64,000 bases of DNA from the NCBI RefSeq assembly GCF_014639275.1, contig NZ_BMFW01000015.1:1-64000 (forward strand). Reading direction: 5' to 3'. A program made the translations under genes and the position numbers. Below are positions 1-7,328 of the stretch, piece after piece. The first letter of the stretch is position 1, and each line of letters starts with the position of its first letter. Below the pieces are notes generated by a model. The model worked only from the letters and a program-made list of their open reading frames with translations. It did not search any database and had not been told where the DNA came from. This stretch comes from Arthrobacter liuii (GTDB lineage: Bacteria; Actinomycetota; Actinomycetes; Actinomycetales; Micrococcaceae).

Positions 1-122
1 TGGAAAACGTCAAGGCCACCGCCACCGACGCCGCCCAAAACGTCAAAACCGAAGGCCAACAAGCCGCCACCGACGTCAAAGACCGCACCACCGACGCCAA
101 AGACAACGTCCAAAACACCTAA
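1..122 (+). CDS. C-terminal tail of an LEA/CsbD-like low-complexity protein (partial)
   Basis: Frame 3 is open from the window edge to a TAA at 120-122 and encodes 39 residues rich in Ala, Thr, Asp, Lys, Gln and Asn, with repeated blocks of the type D-A-x-x-N-V-K/Q. Codons end almost only in C. This composition is typical of the amphipathic, disordered tails of CsbD/LEA-like stress proteins. The start and any domain lie outside the window, so the family is an inference from composition only. Confidence 0.55.
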   Translation, partial: ENVKATATDAAQNVKTEGQQAATDVKDRTTDAKDNVQNT

Positions 123-149
123 TCCGCGTGGGTAACCAGAACCAACAGC

Positions 150-182
150 AAAGCCGGCTCCGCACACTGCAGGGCCGGCTTT
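150..182 (+). terminator. Hairpin terminator after the edge gene
   Basis: Nine-base arms AAAGCCGGC (150-158) and GCCGGCTTT (174-182) form a perfect stem with a 15-base loop. The hairpin begins 28 bases after the stop codon of the edge gene. The T-run is short, so a weak rho-independent terminator is the likeliest reading. Confidence 0.55.
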
Positions 183-225
183 CCTGTTGTCCTGGCCTAT
201 AAGCGGAGGCCCACAGGGTCGGAGG

Positions 226-1011
226 CTAGCGCTTGCCCTTTTTCCGTGAACCCCGGCCGCGGCCCTTGTCCGGGTTGGGGGCGTACCGCTGCGCCACCTT
301 GGGCGCCTTCTTGGCCCCGCTACCGCGGCGGTCCGGCTTCGGCTCCTTCTTTACTTTCTCCGGCTGGGCAGAGGGCTGGCGTGAACTCTGGGCGGTGCGG
401 CCGCGCACCACCCCGATGAATTCCTCGAGCACCTCATCCGTGGCCTCCATGGGCCACGCCAGCGCCACTTCGGTTCCCTCGGCGCCGGTAAGCCTGCGCG
501 CCACGGTGTCTTTGACGTTGAAATGGCGGGCCACCGACATGGGGAGGATCAGCAGGCCTGCACCGGCGGCAACCACTTGGAGCGCGGCCTCCGGTCCGCC
601 CAGGGCCGCGACGTCAAGAAACGACTCCTGCGCAACGTCGGCAAGCTCCACTTCCTCGAATACCGAGATCTCGTGGCCCTTCGGGGCCACCACCACCGGC
701 TGTTCCTCGTACAGCGGGATGACGCTGAGGCCCTCCCGTTCGATGGGCAGGCGGACGAAGCCCATGTCTGCCTTCTTGTCGACCAGCACTCCAAGCTGGG
801 CGCCGTCGTCGACCATGAATGCCTCAAGCGGAATATGCGGCATCCGCTCTTCCCAGCGGCGGATCCATTTGCCCGGTGTCACCCCCGCCACGTAGGCGAT
901 GCGCAGCACCCGCGGTGCCGCCTCGTCAGGGCCGGTTTGGGCATCAGGCGTGGGGGTATTGTCGGCGGGCACGTCTTCACAGTACCCGTCGCCCGGATAC
1001 CCTTGAAGCAT
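226..1011 (-). CDS. LysR-type substrate-binding domain protein lacking an HTH
   Basis: The 261-residue product resembles the periplasmic-binding-like effector domain of LysR-type regulators (segments RIAYVAGVTPGKW, EAFMVDDGAQLGVLVDKKADMGFVRLP, VVVAPKGHEIS). There is no N-terminal winged helix, so it is a free-standing sensor domain rather than a classical LTTR. The last ~50 residues are basic and disordered (Lys/Arg/Pro/Ser/Gly, ending GRGRGSRKKGKR), possibly nucleic-acid or ribosome binding. The start is placed at the ATG at 1011; an upstream in-frame ATG at 1068 would run deep into the divergent DUF5997 gene. The function is unknown. Confidence 0.8.
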   Translation of the reverse strand: MLQGYPGDGYCEDVPADNTPTPDAQTGPDEAAPRVLRIAYVAGVTPGKWIRRWEERMPHIPLEAFMVDDGAQLGVLVDKKADMGFVRLPIEREGLSVIPLYEEQPVVVAPKGHEISVFEEVELADVAQESFLDVAALGGPEAALQVVAAGAGLLILPMSVARHFNVKDTVARRLTGAEGTEVALAWPMEATDEVLEEFIGVVRGRTAQSSRQPSAQPEKVKKEPKPDRRGSGAKKAPKVAQRYAPNPDKGRGRGSRKKGKR

Positions 1012-1411
1012 GACCTCTGCAAACTCCCAGTCCATGAAGCCGGCCACTGTTGCCAAGAAACTTGGCATCTACCTGCCGGCGACGCCGCAGGAGTTCCAGG
1101 ATTCATCCATTACCCGCGAGGAGTTCGCCGAGCTGCAGGCCAATCCCCCGGAATGGCTTGCAGATCTCCGCCGCAACGGCCCGCATCCCCGACCCGTGGT
1201 GGCGCAGAAGCTCAACGTGTCCATCAGCGGCCTGGCGCGCGGTGGCGTGGAGGAAGCACTGACGACGGCGGAAATCACCGCGCTGCTGCAGGCTCCGCCG
1301 CAGTGGCTGGTCACCGAACGTGCAACGCACGCAGCCGTCCGCGCTGAAGCCCAGCGCGTGAAGGACGAGGCCGCGAAGAAGCAGGCAAAGAAGGACCGGG
1401 CGCAGGCATAG
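1010..1411 (+). CDS. DUF5997 family protein
   Basis: The 133-residue protein carries a conserved-looking N-terminal block (KPATVAKKLGIYLPATPQEF) and a basic tail (KDEAAKKQAKKDRAQA). I recognise this as the small actinobacterial family DUF5997, which has no known function and is commonly next to a LysR-like sensor gene, as here. The ATG at 1010 overlaps the divergent gene's start in a shared CATG. A second in-frame ATG at 1034 (starting MKPATVAKK) is a serious alternative. Neither has a convincing Shine-Dalgarno sequence. Confidence 0.8.
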   Translation: MTSANSQSMKPATVAKKLGIYLPATPQEFQDSSITREEFAELQANPPEWLADLRRNGPHPRPVVAQKLNVSISGLARGGVEEALTTAEITALLQAPPQWLVTERATHAAVRAEAQRVKDEAAKKQAKKDRAQA

Positions 1412-1434
1412 CCGATTGTCAGTCCTCCCGGTCC

Positions 1435-1815
1435 TCAGTCCTGGTGGATCTGGATGTAGTTGCCGCAGCCGTCGTCGAACACGGCGCTGGTCCCGAATGA
1501 ATCCGTTACGGGCGGACTCTTGAAGCTGACCCCGGCAGCCACCAGCCGGTCGTACTCCGCCTGCACATCGGTAACCCCGAAGACGATGGCGGGAAGGCCG
1601 GCCTCGCGCACGGCGTTCATGTAGTTGGCGCCCATCGGATTGTCGCTCGGCTCCAGGAGCAGCCCCACCGAACTGTCGTCCGCTCCTGGGTCCTTGATGA
1701 TGTAGAGGTTGTACTCCGGCATGGCCATGAGGGTGTCAAAGCCCAGTGTCCCGGTGTAGAAGGCGTGGGCGGCGGCGGGATCCTGGACGTGGATGCTGCA
1801 CATTTTGAGTCGCAT
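1435..1815 (-). CDS. VOC family (glyoxalase/bleomycin-resistance-like) protein
   Basis: A single vicinal-oxygen-chelate domain of 126 residues. It starts MRLKMCSIHVQDPAAAHAFYT, the first beta-alpha unit, and ends FDDGCGNYIQIHQD, the last metal-binding strand with its usual acidic/His positions. VOC proteins bind a divalent metal and act as lyases, dioxygenases or drug-binding proteins; the substrate cannot be told here. The frame stays open far upstream, but the ATG at 1815 begins exactly at the domain boundary, so I use it. Confidence 0.85.
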   Translation of the reverse strand: MRLKMCSIHVQDPAAAHAFYTGTLGFDTLMAMPEYNLYIIKDPGADDSSVGLLLEPSDNPMGANYMNAVREAGLPAIVFGVTDVQAEYDRLVAAGVSFKSPPVTDSFGTSAVFDDGCGNYIQIHQD

Positions 1816-1977
1816 GGTCCCACGGTACCGCCCGTCCCCGCGGCGTTTGCAGTGCCGCGCCTCCCCTTTTCCAGCCATTGACGCTGTGCCCGGAAGACGG
1901 TCCAATGGAAGGACCAGTCCGGGCTTCCCGGCCGGGCCCAAGCCTTGACTAAGAATGAAGGGCGCTGGAGGTGCAGG

Positions 1978-2610
1978 ATGCCAGTCGTGGCGGAGTCTTT
2001 GATGCACGGACTGCTTCAGGGCGCGTGGGCGGTCCTGCTGTGCGGTCCCGTCCTGGTTGCCAGCGTGGCCGCCACCGTTTTCGTTGTACGACGCCGGGCC
2101 CTGGCGCCCAAAGGTCGCGCACCGGAGGGTGCGGACCAGCTCTTCTGGGACCTTTTCCTGGGTTCCTGCGTTGCCCTTCCTGCCCTCTTGATCCCCGCGT
2201 TGGCATCGCCCTGGGCGGGACTGGTTCTGGCCGGGGCGGCCACAGCTTCCGGCATTGCCTCCTACCGCGTCAGCCCCGGGTTCCTGGCGTGGCGCGCCGC
2301 CCAGCGTGAACAGCGGCAGCAGCTTTCTGCACACCAGGCCGCGCGGATGCAGCATGACGAACTCATGTTGCGGTGGCAGCGCTACGAGCTTGATCCGGCC
2401 TGCAACATCGACTACCCGGCATTGACCGACGTGCGGCTGCCGGAGACGTCCGCACTGATCAAGGCAATGCGGACCGCAGACCAGCTTCGGACGGCCACGC
2501 ACAAGGGCTACCCGGACGCCGTCGGAAGCCTGGCTGCGTCCCTGGCTGCGGCGGAACGGGCGGCGGGAATCCCGGCCGCCCTGCCCGTCCAGCAGGCTGG
2601 CAGAGGTTAA
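1978..2610 (+). CDS. Membrane protein of unknown function
   Basis: The ATG at 1978 is preceded by GGAGG (1967-1971) at a 6-base spacing, so it is preferred over the upstream in-frame ATG at 1945. The 210-residue protein has an N-terminal transmembrane helix (AWAVLLCGPVLVASVAATVFVV), a second hydrophobic stretch (ALPALLIPALASPWAGLVLAGAATA), then a soluble charged C-terminal half (WRAAQREQRQQLSAHQ onward). I do not recognise the family. Confidence 0.7.
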   Translation: MPVVAESLMHGLLQGAWAVLLCGPVLVASVAATVFVVRRRALAPKGRAPEGADQLFWDLFLGSCVALPALLIPALASPWAGLVLAGAATASGIASYRVSPGFLAWRAAQREQRQQLSAHQAARMQHDELMLRWQRYELDPACNIDYPALTDVRLPETSALIKAMRTADQLRTATHKGYPDAVGSLAASLAAAERAAGIPAALPVQQAGRG

Positions 2611-2664
2611 GTGCTGTGTCGCGGGCGGTGGATCGGTCCACACGCCCGGCGATAGCATCCAAAG

Positions 2665-3273
2665 ATGAAGCCTGAGCAACTGCCTGTCCATGACAAGTTT
2701 GGCCGGCTGCTGGAGGACCGTGGAGTCTGGCGGCAGGCCACTACCTTGGAGGCCGCCGGCGAACTGACGGCCCGGTGGCTGGAAGGCGGGAGTTCGTACC
2801 AGCCCGGGCACTTTGCTGCGGGCTTCGACGACGAGACCAGGCCCATCGCAGCGCCCTTGGCTGAACTGAACCGGAACGGGCTGTTCACCAAGGAGTCCCA
2901 GCCGGGAATTCTTGCCGATGGGGCGGCACAGCGCCAGTACGTCACCGGCTTCTGCAGCGCCGCCACCGCCGCTGATCTGCTGGCGCTATCCACCCGCACC
3001 GAACTGGTCACGGTGGCCCACGCGCCCGGCGAGGCAAGCAGCGCCGCCATTCCGGTGACCCTGGCGGGACCAGAAATCGCTACCGTGCTCGGCTCCAGCG
3101 AAAACCCCGTGGAGGAGGCACAGATCCGGGACTGGGCGGACGAAACCAACGATTCCCTGGCACTGCTGCTCGCGGACTCCTGGTATGTGGAAATCATGGA
3201 TCCCGTATGGGGACGCAATGAAGTTCTCCTGCCGGCAGTCCTCCAGGCGCTGAAAGGGGCAGAGCAGCCTTAG
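2665..3273 (+). CDS. DUF6919-like hypothetical protein
   Basis: The 202-residue soluble protein has the pattern W-x-A-T-T-L-E-A-A-G-E-L-T-A-R-W-L-E-G near its start, then P-I-A-A-P-L-A-E-L-N-R-x-G-L-F-T and K-E-S-Q-P-G. I associate these with the actinobacterial family DUF6919, often linked to contractile or toxin-type loci in streptomycetes. No signal peptide or membrane helix is seen. It stands alone between a membrane protein and a convergent stress gene, and its function is unknown. Confidence 0.65.
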   Translation: MKPEQLPVHDKFGRLLEDRGVWRQATTLEAAGELTARWLEGGSSYQPGHFAAGFDDETRPIAAPLAELNRNGLFTKESQPGILADGAAQRQYVTGFCSAATAADLLALSTRTELVTVAHAPGEASSAAIPVTLAGPEIATVLGSSENPVEEAQIRDWADETNDSLALLLADSWYVEIMDPVWGRNEVLLPAVLQALKGAEQP

Positions 3274-3300
3274 CCGCCCCGCCCCTATCACTATTCGGCG

Positions 3301-3783
3301 CTACAGCTCCACGGTGCCGCTTTCACCAACACTCATCCGGCTGTGAGTCACCTTCGACTTGACCCACTGCAGCACCGTGGCGGCCGTGCCGCCCGGGCTG
3401 GTCCAGTACTCGGCGGAGTCCGAATCGATGTGCAGCAGGCACACCTCGGGGGTGTCCGGACCGTCCGGGAACCACGCCTCAACCGCCTGGTTCCACAGCT
3501 CGCGGATCTTGGCCCGGTCCGTAACCACCTCGGCGGTACCGGCGACGGAAACCCACTCGGTGTTCTTGCCAAAGGAAACGTTGACGCGCGAATCAGCCCG
3601 GACATGCGCAACCTGCGAGGTGCCAAGGCCCGTGAAGAACCACATGTCGCCGTCGTCCTTGACCTCCTGGACGGCCAGCGGCCTGCTGACGAGGGCGCCT
3701 TCTTCATTGATGGTGGTGACCATTCCGATCTTGGAATCGTTGATGATCTCCGTAACCTTGCTGATGCTCTGGGCGTCAGTCAT
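3301..3783 (-). CDS. Pyridoxamine 5'-phosphate oxidase-fold protein (general stress protein 26 type)
   Basis: The 160-residue product has the split-barrel flavin-binding fold: IGMVTTINEEGALVSRPLAVQEV, then GDMWFFTGLGTSQVAHVRAD and VNVSFGKNTEWVSVAGTAEV. This is the order of strands seen in Bacillus GS26-type proteins, which bind FMN or F420 and are induced by stress. It lacks the C-terminal dimer extension of true PdxH. It reads toward the convergent DUF6919-like gene, with only 28 bases between them. Confidence 0.85.
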   Translation of the reverse strand: MTDAQSISKVTEIINDSKIGMVTTINEEGALVSRPLAVQEVKDDGDMWFFTGLGTSQVAHVRADSRVNVSFGKNTEWVSVAGTAEVVTDRAKIRELWNQAVEAWFPDGPDTPEVCLLHIDSDSAEYWTSPGGTAATVLQWVKSKVTHSRMSVGESGTVEL

Positions 3784-3849
3784 GCCTCACCTCGTTCGTC
3801 TGAAGTCGGGGACGCTCCCCGCCGCCAGCCTATTAGTAAGCATGCTTAT

Positions 3850-5052
3850 TTACCAGCCGGCGAGTACCGCCACCTTTGCCACTTCGGCGACGCGCGCCGC
3901 GGTGATGCGGCCCATGCGGATGGCGCCGTCCACGTGCTGGTACCCCTCGGCAGCAGGGTCGGAGGAGGACCAGTAGATGGGGCCCACCGGCGCCAATTGG
4001 TCCTTGCCGTACCGGTGGAGGCCCCCCAGGTCGTAGCTGGCTGCGTAGGCGCCGCGGGTCCACTCCTCCGACCCCCAGTCGGATTCGTAGTAGACCTCCG
4101 GGGCGAGGGCCTCGTCACCCAGGTAGCCGGCAATGGACTTGAGGATGGCGCGCTTGCGGTCGTCGGCACCCAACTCGAAGACGGCGTCGGCCTTTTCATC
4201 GGAAACGAAGCCCACCAGGGTGCCGCGCGGGTCGGCGTGGTTGGTGTTGTCATAAACCTCCTGGACCAGGGCATCCGCGCCGAAGCAGGTGCCGGAGAGT
4301 CCGGCGTTCCGCCAGAACGGCGTGCTGTACACGGCATGCACCTTGATGACCAGGCCCAGGGACTGGTGCTGGTGCATTTGGTGCTGGCGGCGCGGCAGCG
4401 GCGGATTGAAGGAGACGCGGGAGTAGAGGTTCGGCGGCACCGCCATGATCACGAACCGGGCATTGACGGTTGCGCGGTCACATTCGACGGTCACGCAGTG
4501 GCCGCCGTCGGCGTCCGGCTCCCAGTTGACCGTGCGCACCGGGGAGTTAAGGACGATGTCGCCACCCAGTTCCCGCGCCTGCAGCAGCGAGACCTGCTGC
4601 ATCCCGCCCACCACGCGGCGGTCCAGTTCACGCGCCTTGGGATGCGCCCACGGTGCACTGGCGCCGACTTCCGCGGCGAGTCCGTCCAGCAGGGCCACCA
4701 GGCGGTCCATCTCGACGGCGATGTCCGGATCCACGGGAAAGGTGTCGCCGGTGTAGCGCACGGGGGCGCCGTCCGCACCGATGTAGATGGACTCCCCTTC
4801 GCGGTAGCGCGGGTAGGTGTCCAGCTTCAGCTCGTCAAGCAGTTCCAGGAGGGCGGTCTGGTCCGGTGAGACCCACTGTCCGCCGATCTCGAGCATGGCA
4901 CCGTCCACGGTGTCGGTCCAGGTGCGGCCGCCCACGCGGTTTCGGGCCTCGAGCACGGTAACGGTGAGGCCCGCCTTCTTCAGTTCACGGGCGGCAGTAA
5001 CTCCGGACGGCCCGGCTCCCACCACCACGACGTCGCGGTTCAGGTTCAGCAT
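3850..5052 (-). CDS. Flavin monoamine oxidase / putrescine-oxidase-like, internally shortened
   Basis: FAD-dependent amine oxidase with the N-terminal dinucleotide motif VVVVGAGPSGVTAAREL (residues 7-24), then EARNRVGGRTWT and GGQWVSPDQ, and the C-terminal FAD motif GYQHVDGAIRMG. Family members are usually about 450-480 residues; this has 400. The gap is at residue 144/145 (base 4620/4621): the sequence goes directly from WAHPKARELD to RRVVGGMQQVS, skipping the roughly 55-65 residue helical part of the substrate domain (around the usual I-A-G-G-M-L-T motif). The frame is kept. It may be inactive or altered in substrate use. A TetR gene is divergent, with an operator between. Confidence 0.8.
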   Translation of the reverse strand: MLNLNRDVVVVGAGPSGVTAARELKKAGLTVTVLEARNRVGGRTWTDTVDGAMLEIGGQWVSPDQTALLELLDELKLDTYPRYREGESIYIGADGAPVRYTGDTFPVDPDIAVEMDRLVALLDGLAAEVGASAPWAHPKARELDRRVVGGMQQVSLLQARELGGDIVLNSPVRTVNWEPDADGGHCVTVECDRATVNARFVIMAVPPNLYSRVSFNPPLPRRQHQMHQHQSLGLVIKVHAVYSTPFWRNAGLSGTCFGADALVQEVYDNTNHADPRGTLVGFVSDEKADAVFELGADDRKRAILKSIAGYLGDEALAPEVYYESDWGSEEWTRGAYAASYDLGGLHRYGKDQLAPVGPIYWSSSDPAAEGYQHVDGAIRMGRITAARVAEVAKVAVLAGW

Positions 5053-5088
5053 GATGTCCTCTCTGCGGCCGGTTGGTGACGGGGACCG

Positions 5089-5111
5089 CTAAATGAATGC
5101 CGTTCATTTAG
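5089..5111. promoter_or_regulatory. Probable TetR operator
   Basis: A perfect inverted repeat with arms CTAAATGAA and TTCATTTAG and a 5-base centre TGCCG lies in the divergent gap between the amine oxidase and the TetR gene. Its size and its core AATGAA-N5-TTCATT fit TetR-family operators. The inference is that the adjacent TetR protein represses one or both genes here. Confidence 0.75.
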
Positions 5112-5188
5112 TAGAACTATAGCTGTTGCCCGCCGGGAGCGGAAGTGCCGGGTGGAATAATGCAGGGGACATCGACGAAAGGGCAGCA

Positions 5189-5902
5189 ATGCCGGCAGTA
5201 TCAGCCGCAGAGGGACGCTCCACCAGCATTGGCGGAGCGCAGAGGAGGCGGGCGGGCCGTCCGTCCGCGGCAGTGCTGGACAAGTCCGGAATTACGGCGG
5301 CTGCGCTGGAGCTGGTCCGCCGCAAAGGCTACGACGGGCTGACAATGGCCGCCCTGGCCAAGGTGCTCGACGTGGCGCCCTCCGCCCTTTATAACCACGT
5401 GGCGTCAAAGCAGGACGTCCTGCTCCTGGTGGAGGACCACCTGATGTCCCTGGTGGACGTCTCCGGATTCGGCGGCGGCAGCTGGGAGGACGCCGTTTGC
5501 ACCTGGGCCTGGAGCTACCGGGACGTCTTCGCAGAACACACTCCGCTGATTCCCGTGATCGCCGTCCTGCCCGTCACGGACGCGCCGCAGACCCTTGCCA
5601 TGTACGAAACCGTCAGCAAGGGCTTCCTCGACGCCGGCTTCCCCCGGGAGCGCATTATTCCCGCCATCGTTGCGCTTGAGTCCTTTATTTTCGGCTCTGC
5701 ATACGATGTCACCGCTCCGGAAGACATCTTCGATTCAGGCTCCATGGCCGGTTCCACCCCGTACTTCACCGCGGCCGTAAGGAGTGCCGCCACGGGCCAG
5801 GACGGCACGGCGCCCGGTCCGGAGCGCGGGCGGCAGGCCGACGCCGCCTTTTCGCTTGGACTCGATGCGCTGGTTTCCGGCCTGGGGGCGCTCCGGGGCT
5901 GA
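5189..5902 (+). CDS. TetR/AcrR family transcriptional regulator
   Basis: After a ~25-residue leader, the 237-residue protein has a TetR helix-turn-helix: ITAAALELVRRKGYDGLTMAALAKVLDVAPSALYNHVASKQDVL. The C-terminal ligand domain (TWAWSYRDVF, AVLPVTDAPQTL, AIVALESFIFGSAYDV) resembles the TetR_C type found in many amine/drug responsive repressors. The ATG at 5189 follows GAAAGGG at 5-6 bases; the upstream TTG at 5126 is not needed. It probably binds the 5089-5111 palindrome and controls the amine oxidase. Confidence 0.88.
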   Translation: MPAVSAAEGRSTSIGGAQRRRAGRPSAAVLDKSGITAAALELVRRKGYDGLTMAALAKVLDVAPSALYNHVASKQDVLLLVEDHLMSLVDVSGFGGGSWEDAVCTWAWSYRDVFAEHTPLIPVIAVLPVTDAPQTLAMYETVSKGFLDAGFPRERIIPAIVALESFIFGSAYDVTAPEDIFDSGSMAGSTPYFTAAVRSAATGQDGTAPGPERGRQADAAFSLGLDALVSGLGALRG

Positions 5903-6013
5903 GATGCATGTTTCGGCGTGCCGAGGCAGGTATCCGCAGTCCCTCCCTGGTCCCGCCGCGCCTTCCTACTATTGCGTGGGGCGAAGAAACGTCTTCGCCG
6001 GGTAGGAGAAGAC

Positions 6014-7237
6014 GTGCGGACAGGACAAGACCAATCAGCCGAGACCAAGTCGCGGCGCGGCCTGGCACCCCCTGCGGCCACTGCCGCGACTCCGCTCCTG
6101 ACGTCGTCCGCCGCCTTGTGCTGGGGCCTGCAATTCGCACTTCTGAACCCCGTCCTCGCACTGCTGCTGGTCGGTTTGTACGACGCAGGTCCGGCCGATG
6201 TTGGATGGGTCCTCGCCATCTATAACGCCAGTGGGTTCGTGGCCGCACTGGGAATACCGTCGTGGGCCGACAGGAGAAGGGACTACCTGCGGCCGCTCCT
6301 GGCATGTGGAGCACTCACCCTGGCCCTCGCCGGAACCCTCGCCATAGCCACAGCCCTCCCGGTCGCGGTGGTGGCCCTCGTCGTCCTCGGTGGTCCCGCG
6401 GGCGTCGGCGTTTCCCTCCTGTTCGCCGAGATGAAGCACGCCAAAGCCGCCCCCTCAGAGGTGATCAACGTACGCGCAATCGTGTCCTTTGCCTGGGTAG
6501 CGGGGCCGCCGCTGGCCACCTTCATCATGGGATCCCTTGGAAACCGTGCCATCCTGCCGGTGCTGGCCGCCGTCGCACTCCTCAACATGGCCACCACCGC
6601 TGTCATGATCGCCAAGCGCCGCACGGCAAACAGCGTGGAACCAGACCCGGATCCGGCCATCCTTGCCAGCGGGCAATCCGTCCACCGCAGGGCCGTTGTC
6701 CCCATTGTCGCCGGCTTCGTTGCCCTGCAGGCGACCAACAGTGCAGCGGTATCGGTCATGAGCCTCTTCGTCACCGAACGCCTCGGGCTCCCGCTGGTAT
6801 GGTCAGGCGTCGCACTGGGAATCTCTGCGCTGCTGGAGATTCCTGCGCTGCTGGTTATCGGAAAATTGAGCCGCCGGCTCTCAAGCCAGGCACTCCTCGC
6901 GACCGGCTGCATCGCCGGCGTTGGCTACTACGCTGCCATGACCTTAATAACAGGACCGGAGTTGCTGATCGCCGCCCAACCCCTAAATGCCTGGTTCTTC
7001 GGCACCGTCGCAGGCATTGGATTGACCTTGTTCCAGGACCTCATCCCCCGGCCAGGCCTCGCGTCCGGCTTGTTCACCAACACCAGGCGTATCGGAGCGA
7101 TAGTCTCCGGTGTGATCATCGCGGCCGGCCCGGGCCTGGGCTTTGGATACCAGGGCGTGTTCGGCATCTGCGCCATCGTGGCCTTCGCAGCGCTCATCCT
7201 TATTGGACTGTCGCGTAATACCGCTCCGGCTGCGTGA
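6014..7237 (+). CDS. MFS transporter, sugar-efflux (SetA/SetB)-like
   Basis: About 12 hydrophobic helices in 407 residues, starting SSAALCWGLQFALLNPVLALLLVGLYDAG. The loop after helix 2 (IPSWADRRRDYLRPLL) is a variant of the MFS motif G-x-x-x-D-R-x-G-R-R. The second half (NTRRIGAIVSGVIIAAGPGLGFGYQGVF) resembles Set-type sugar efflux proteins. The GTG at 6014 follows TAGGAGA and is favoured over the distant start at 5918. The gene is followed by a sugar-acid dehydratase and a GntR regulator, so a sugar or sugar-acid substrate is a reasonable guess. Confidence 0.78.
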   Translation: MRTGQDQSAETKSRRGLAPPAATAATPLLTSSAALCWGLQFALLNPVLALLLVGLYDAGPADVGWVLAIYNASGFVAALGIPSWADRRRDYLRPLLACGALTLALAGTLAIATALPVAVVALVVLGGPAGVGVSLLFAEMKHAKAAPSEVINVRAIVSFAWVAGPPLATFIMGSLGNRAILPVLAAVALLNMATTAVMIAKRRTANSVEPDPDPAILASGQSVHRRAVVPIVAGFVALQATNSAAVSVMSLFVTERLGLPLVWSGVALGISALLEIPALLVIGKLSRRLSSQALLATGCIAGVGYYAAMTLITGPELLIAAQPLNAWFFGTVAGIGLTLFQDLIPRPGLASGLFTNTRRIGAIVSGVIIAAGPGLGFGYQGVFGICAIVAFAALILIGLSRNTAPAA

Positions 7238-7247
7238 CAGGGAGCCC

Positions 7248-7278
7248 AGCCAGCTACTTGTAATACAAGTAGCTGGCT
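7248..7278. promoter_or_regulatory. 31-bp palindrome, probable GntR/FadR-type operator
   Basis: Perfect 14-base arms AGCCAGCTACTTGT and ACAAGTAGCTGGCT flank AAT. The core TTGTAATACAA matches the FadR-subfamily consensus TNGTNNNACNA exactly. It overlaps a plausible -35 (TTGTAA, 7258-7263) set 17 bases from TATCCT (7281-7286), upstream of the dehydratase. The GntR gene at the end of the cluster is the obvious candidate ligand-responsive binder. A terminator for the MFS gene is less likely because no T-run follows. Confidence 0.75.
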
Positions 7279-7286
7279 TATATCCT
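7258..7286 (+). promoter_or_regulatory. Putative promoter of the dehydratase-GntR operon
   Basis: TTGTAA (7258-7263) and TATCCT (7281-7286) are separated by 17 bases, with the gene start at 7329. The -35 lies inside the 31-bp palindrome, as expected for repression by a GntR protein. Confidence 0.45.
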
Positions 7287-7328
7287 AAGATGGTGGGCGA
7301 CGAAGCCCCCCCGCCTTTAGGAGCATCC

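Noticed and set aside
1816..2811. Long N-terminal extension of the VOC protein
   Set aside because: It runs antisense through the 1978-2610 gene, and the VOC domain begins exactly at the ATG at 1815.
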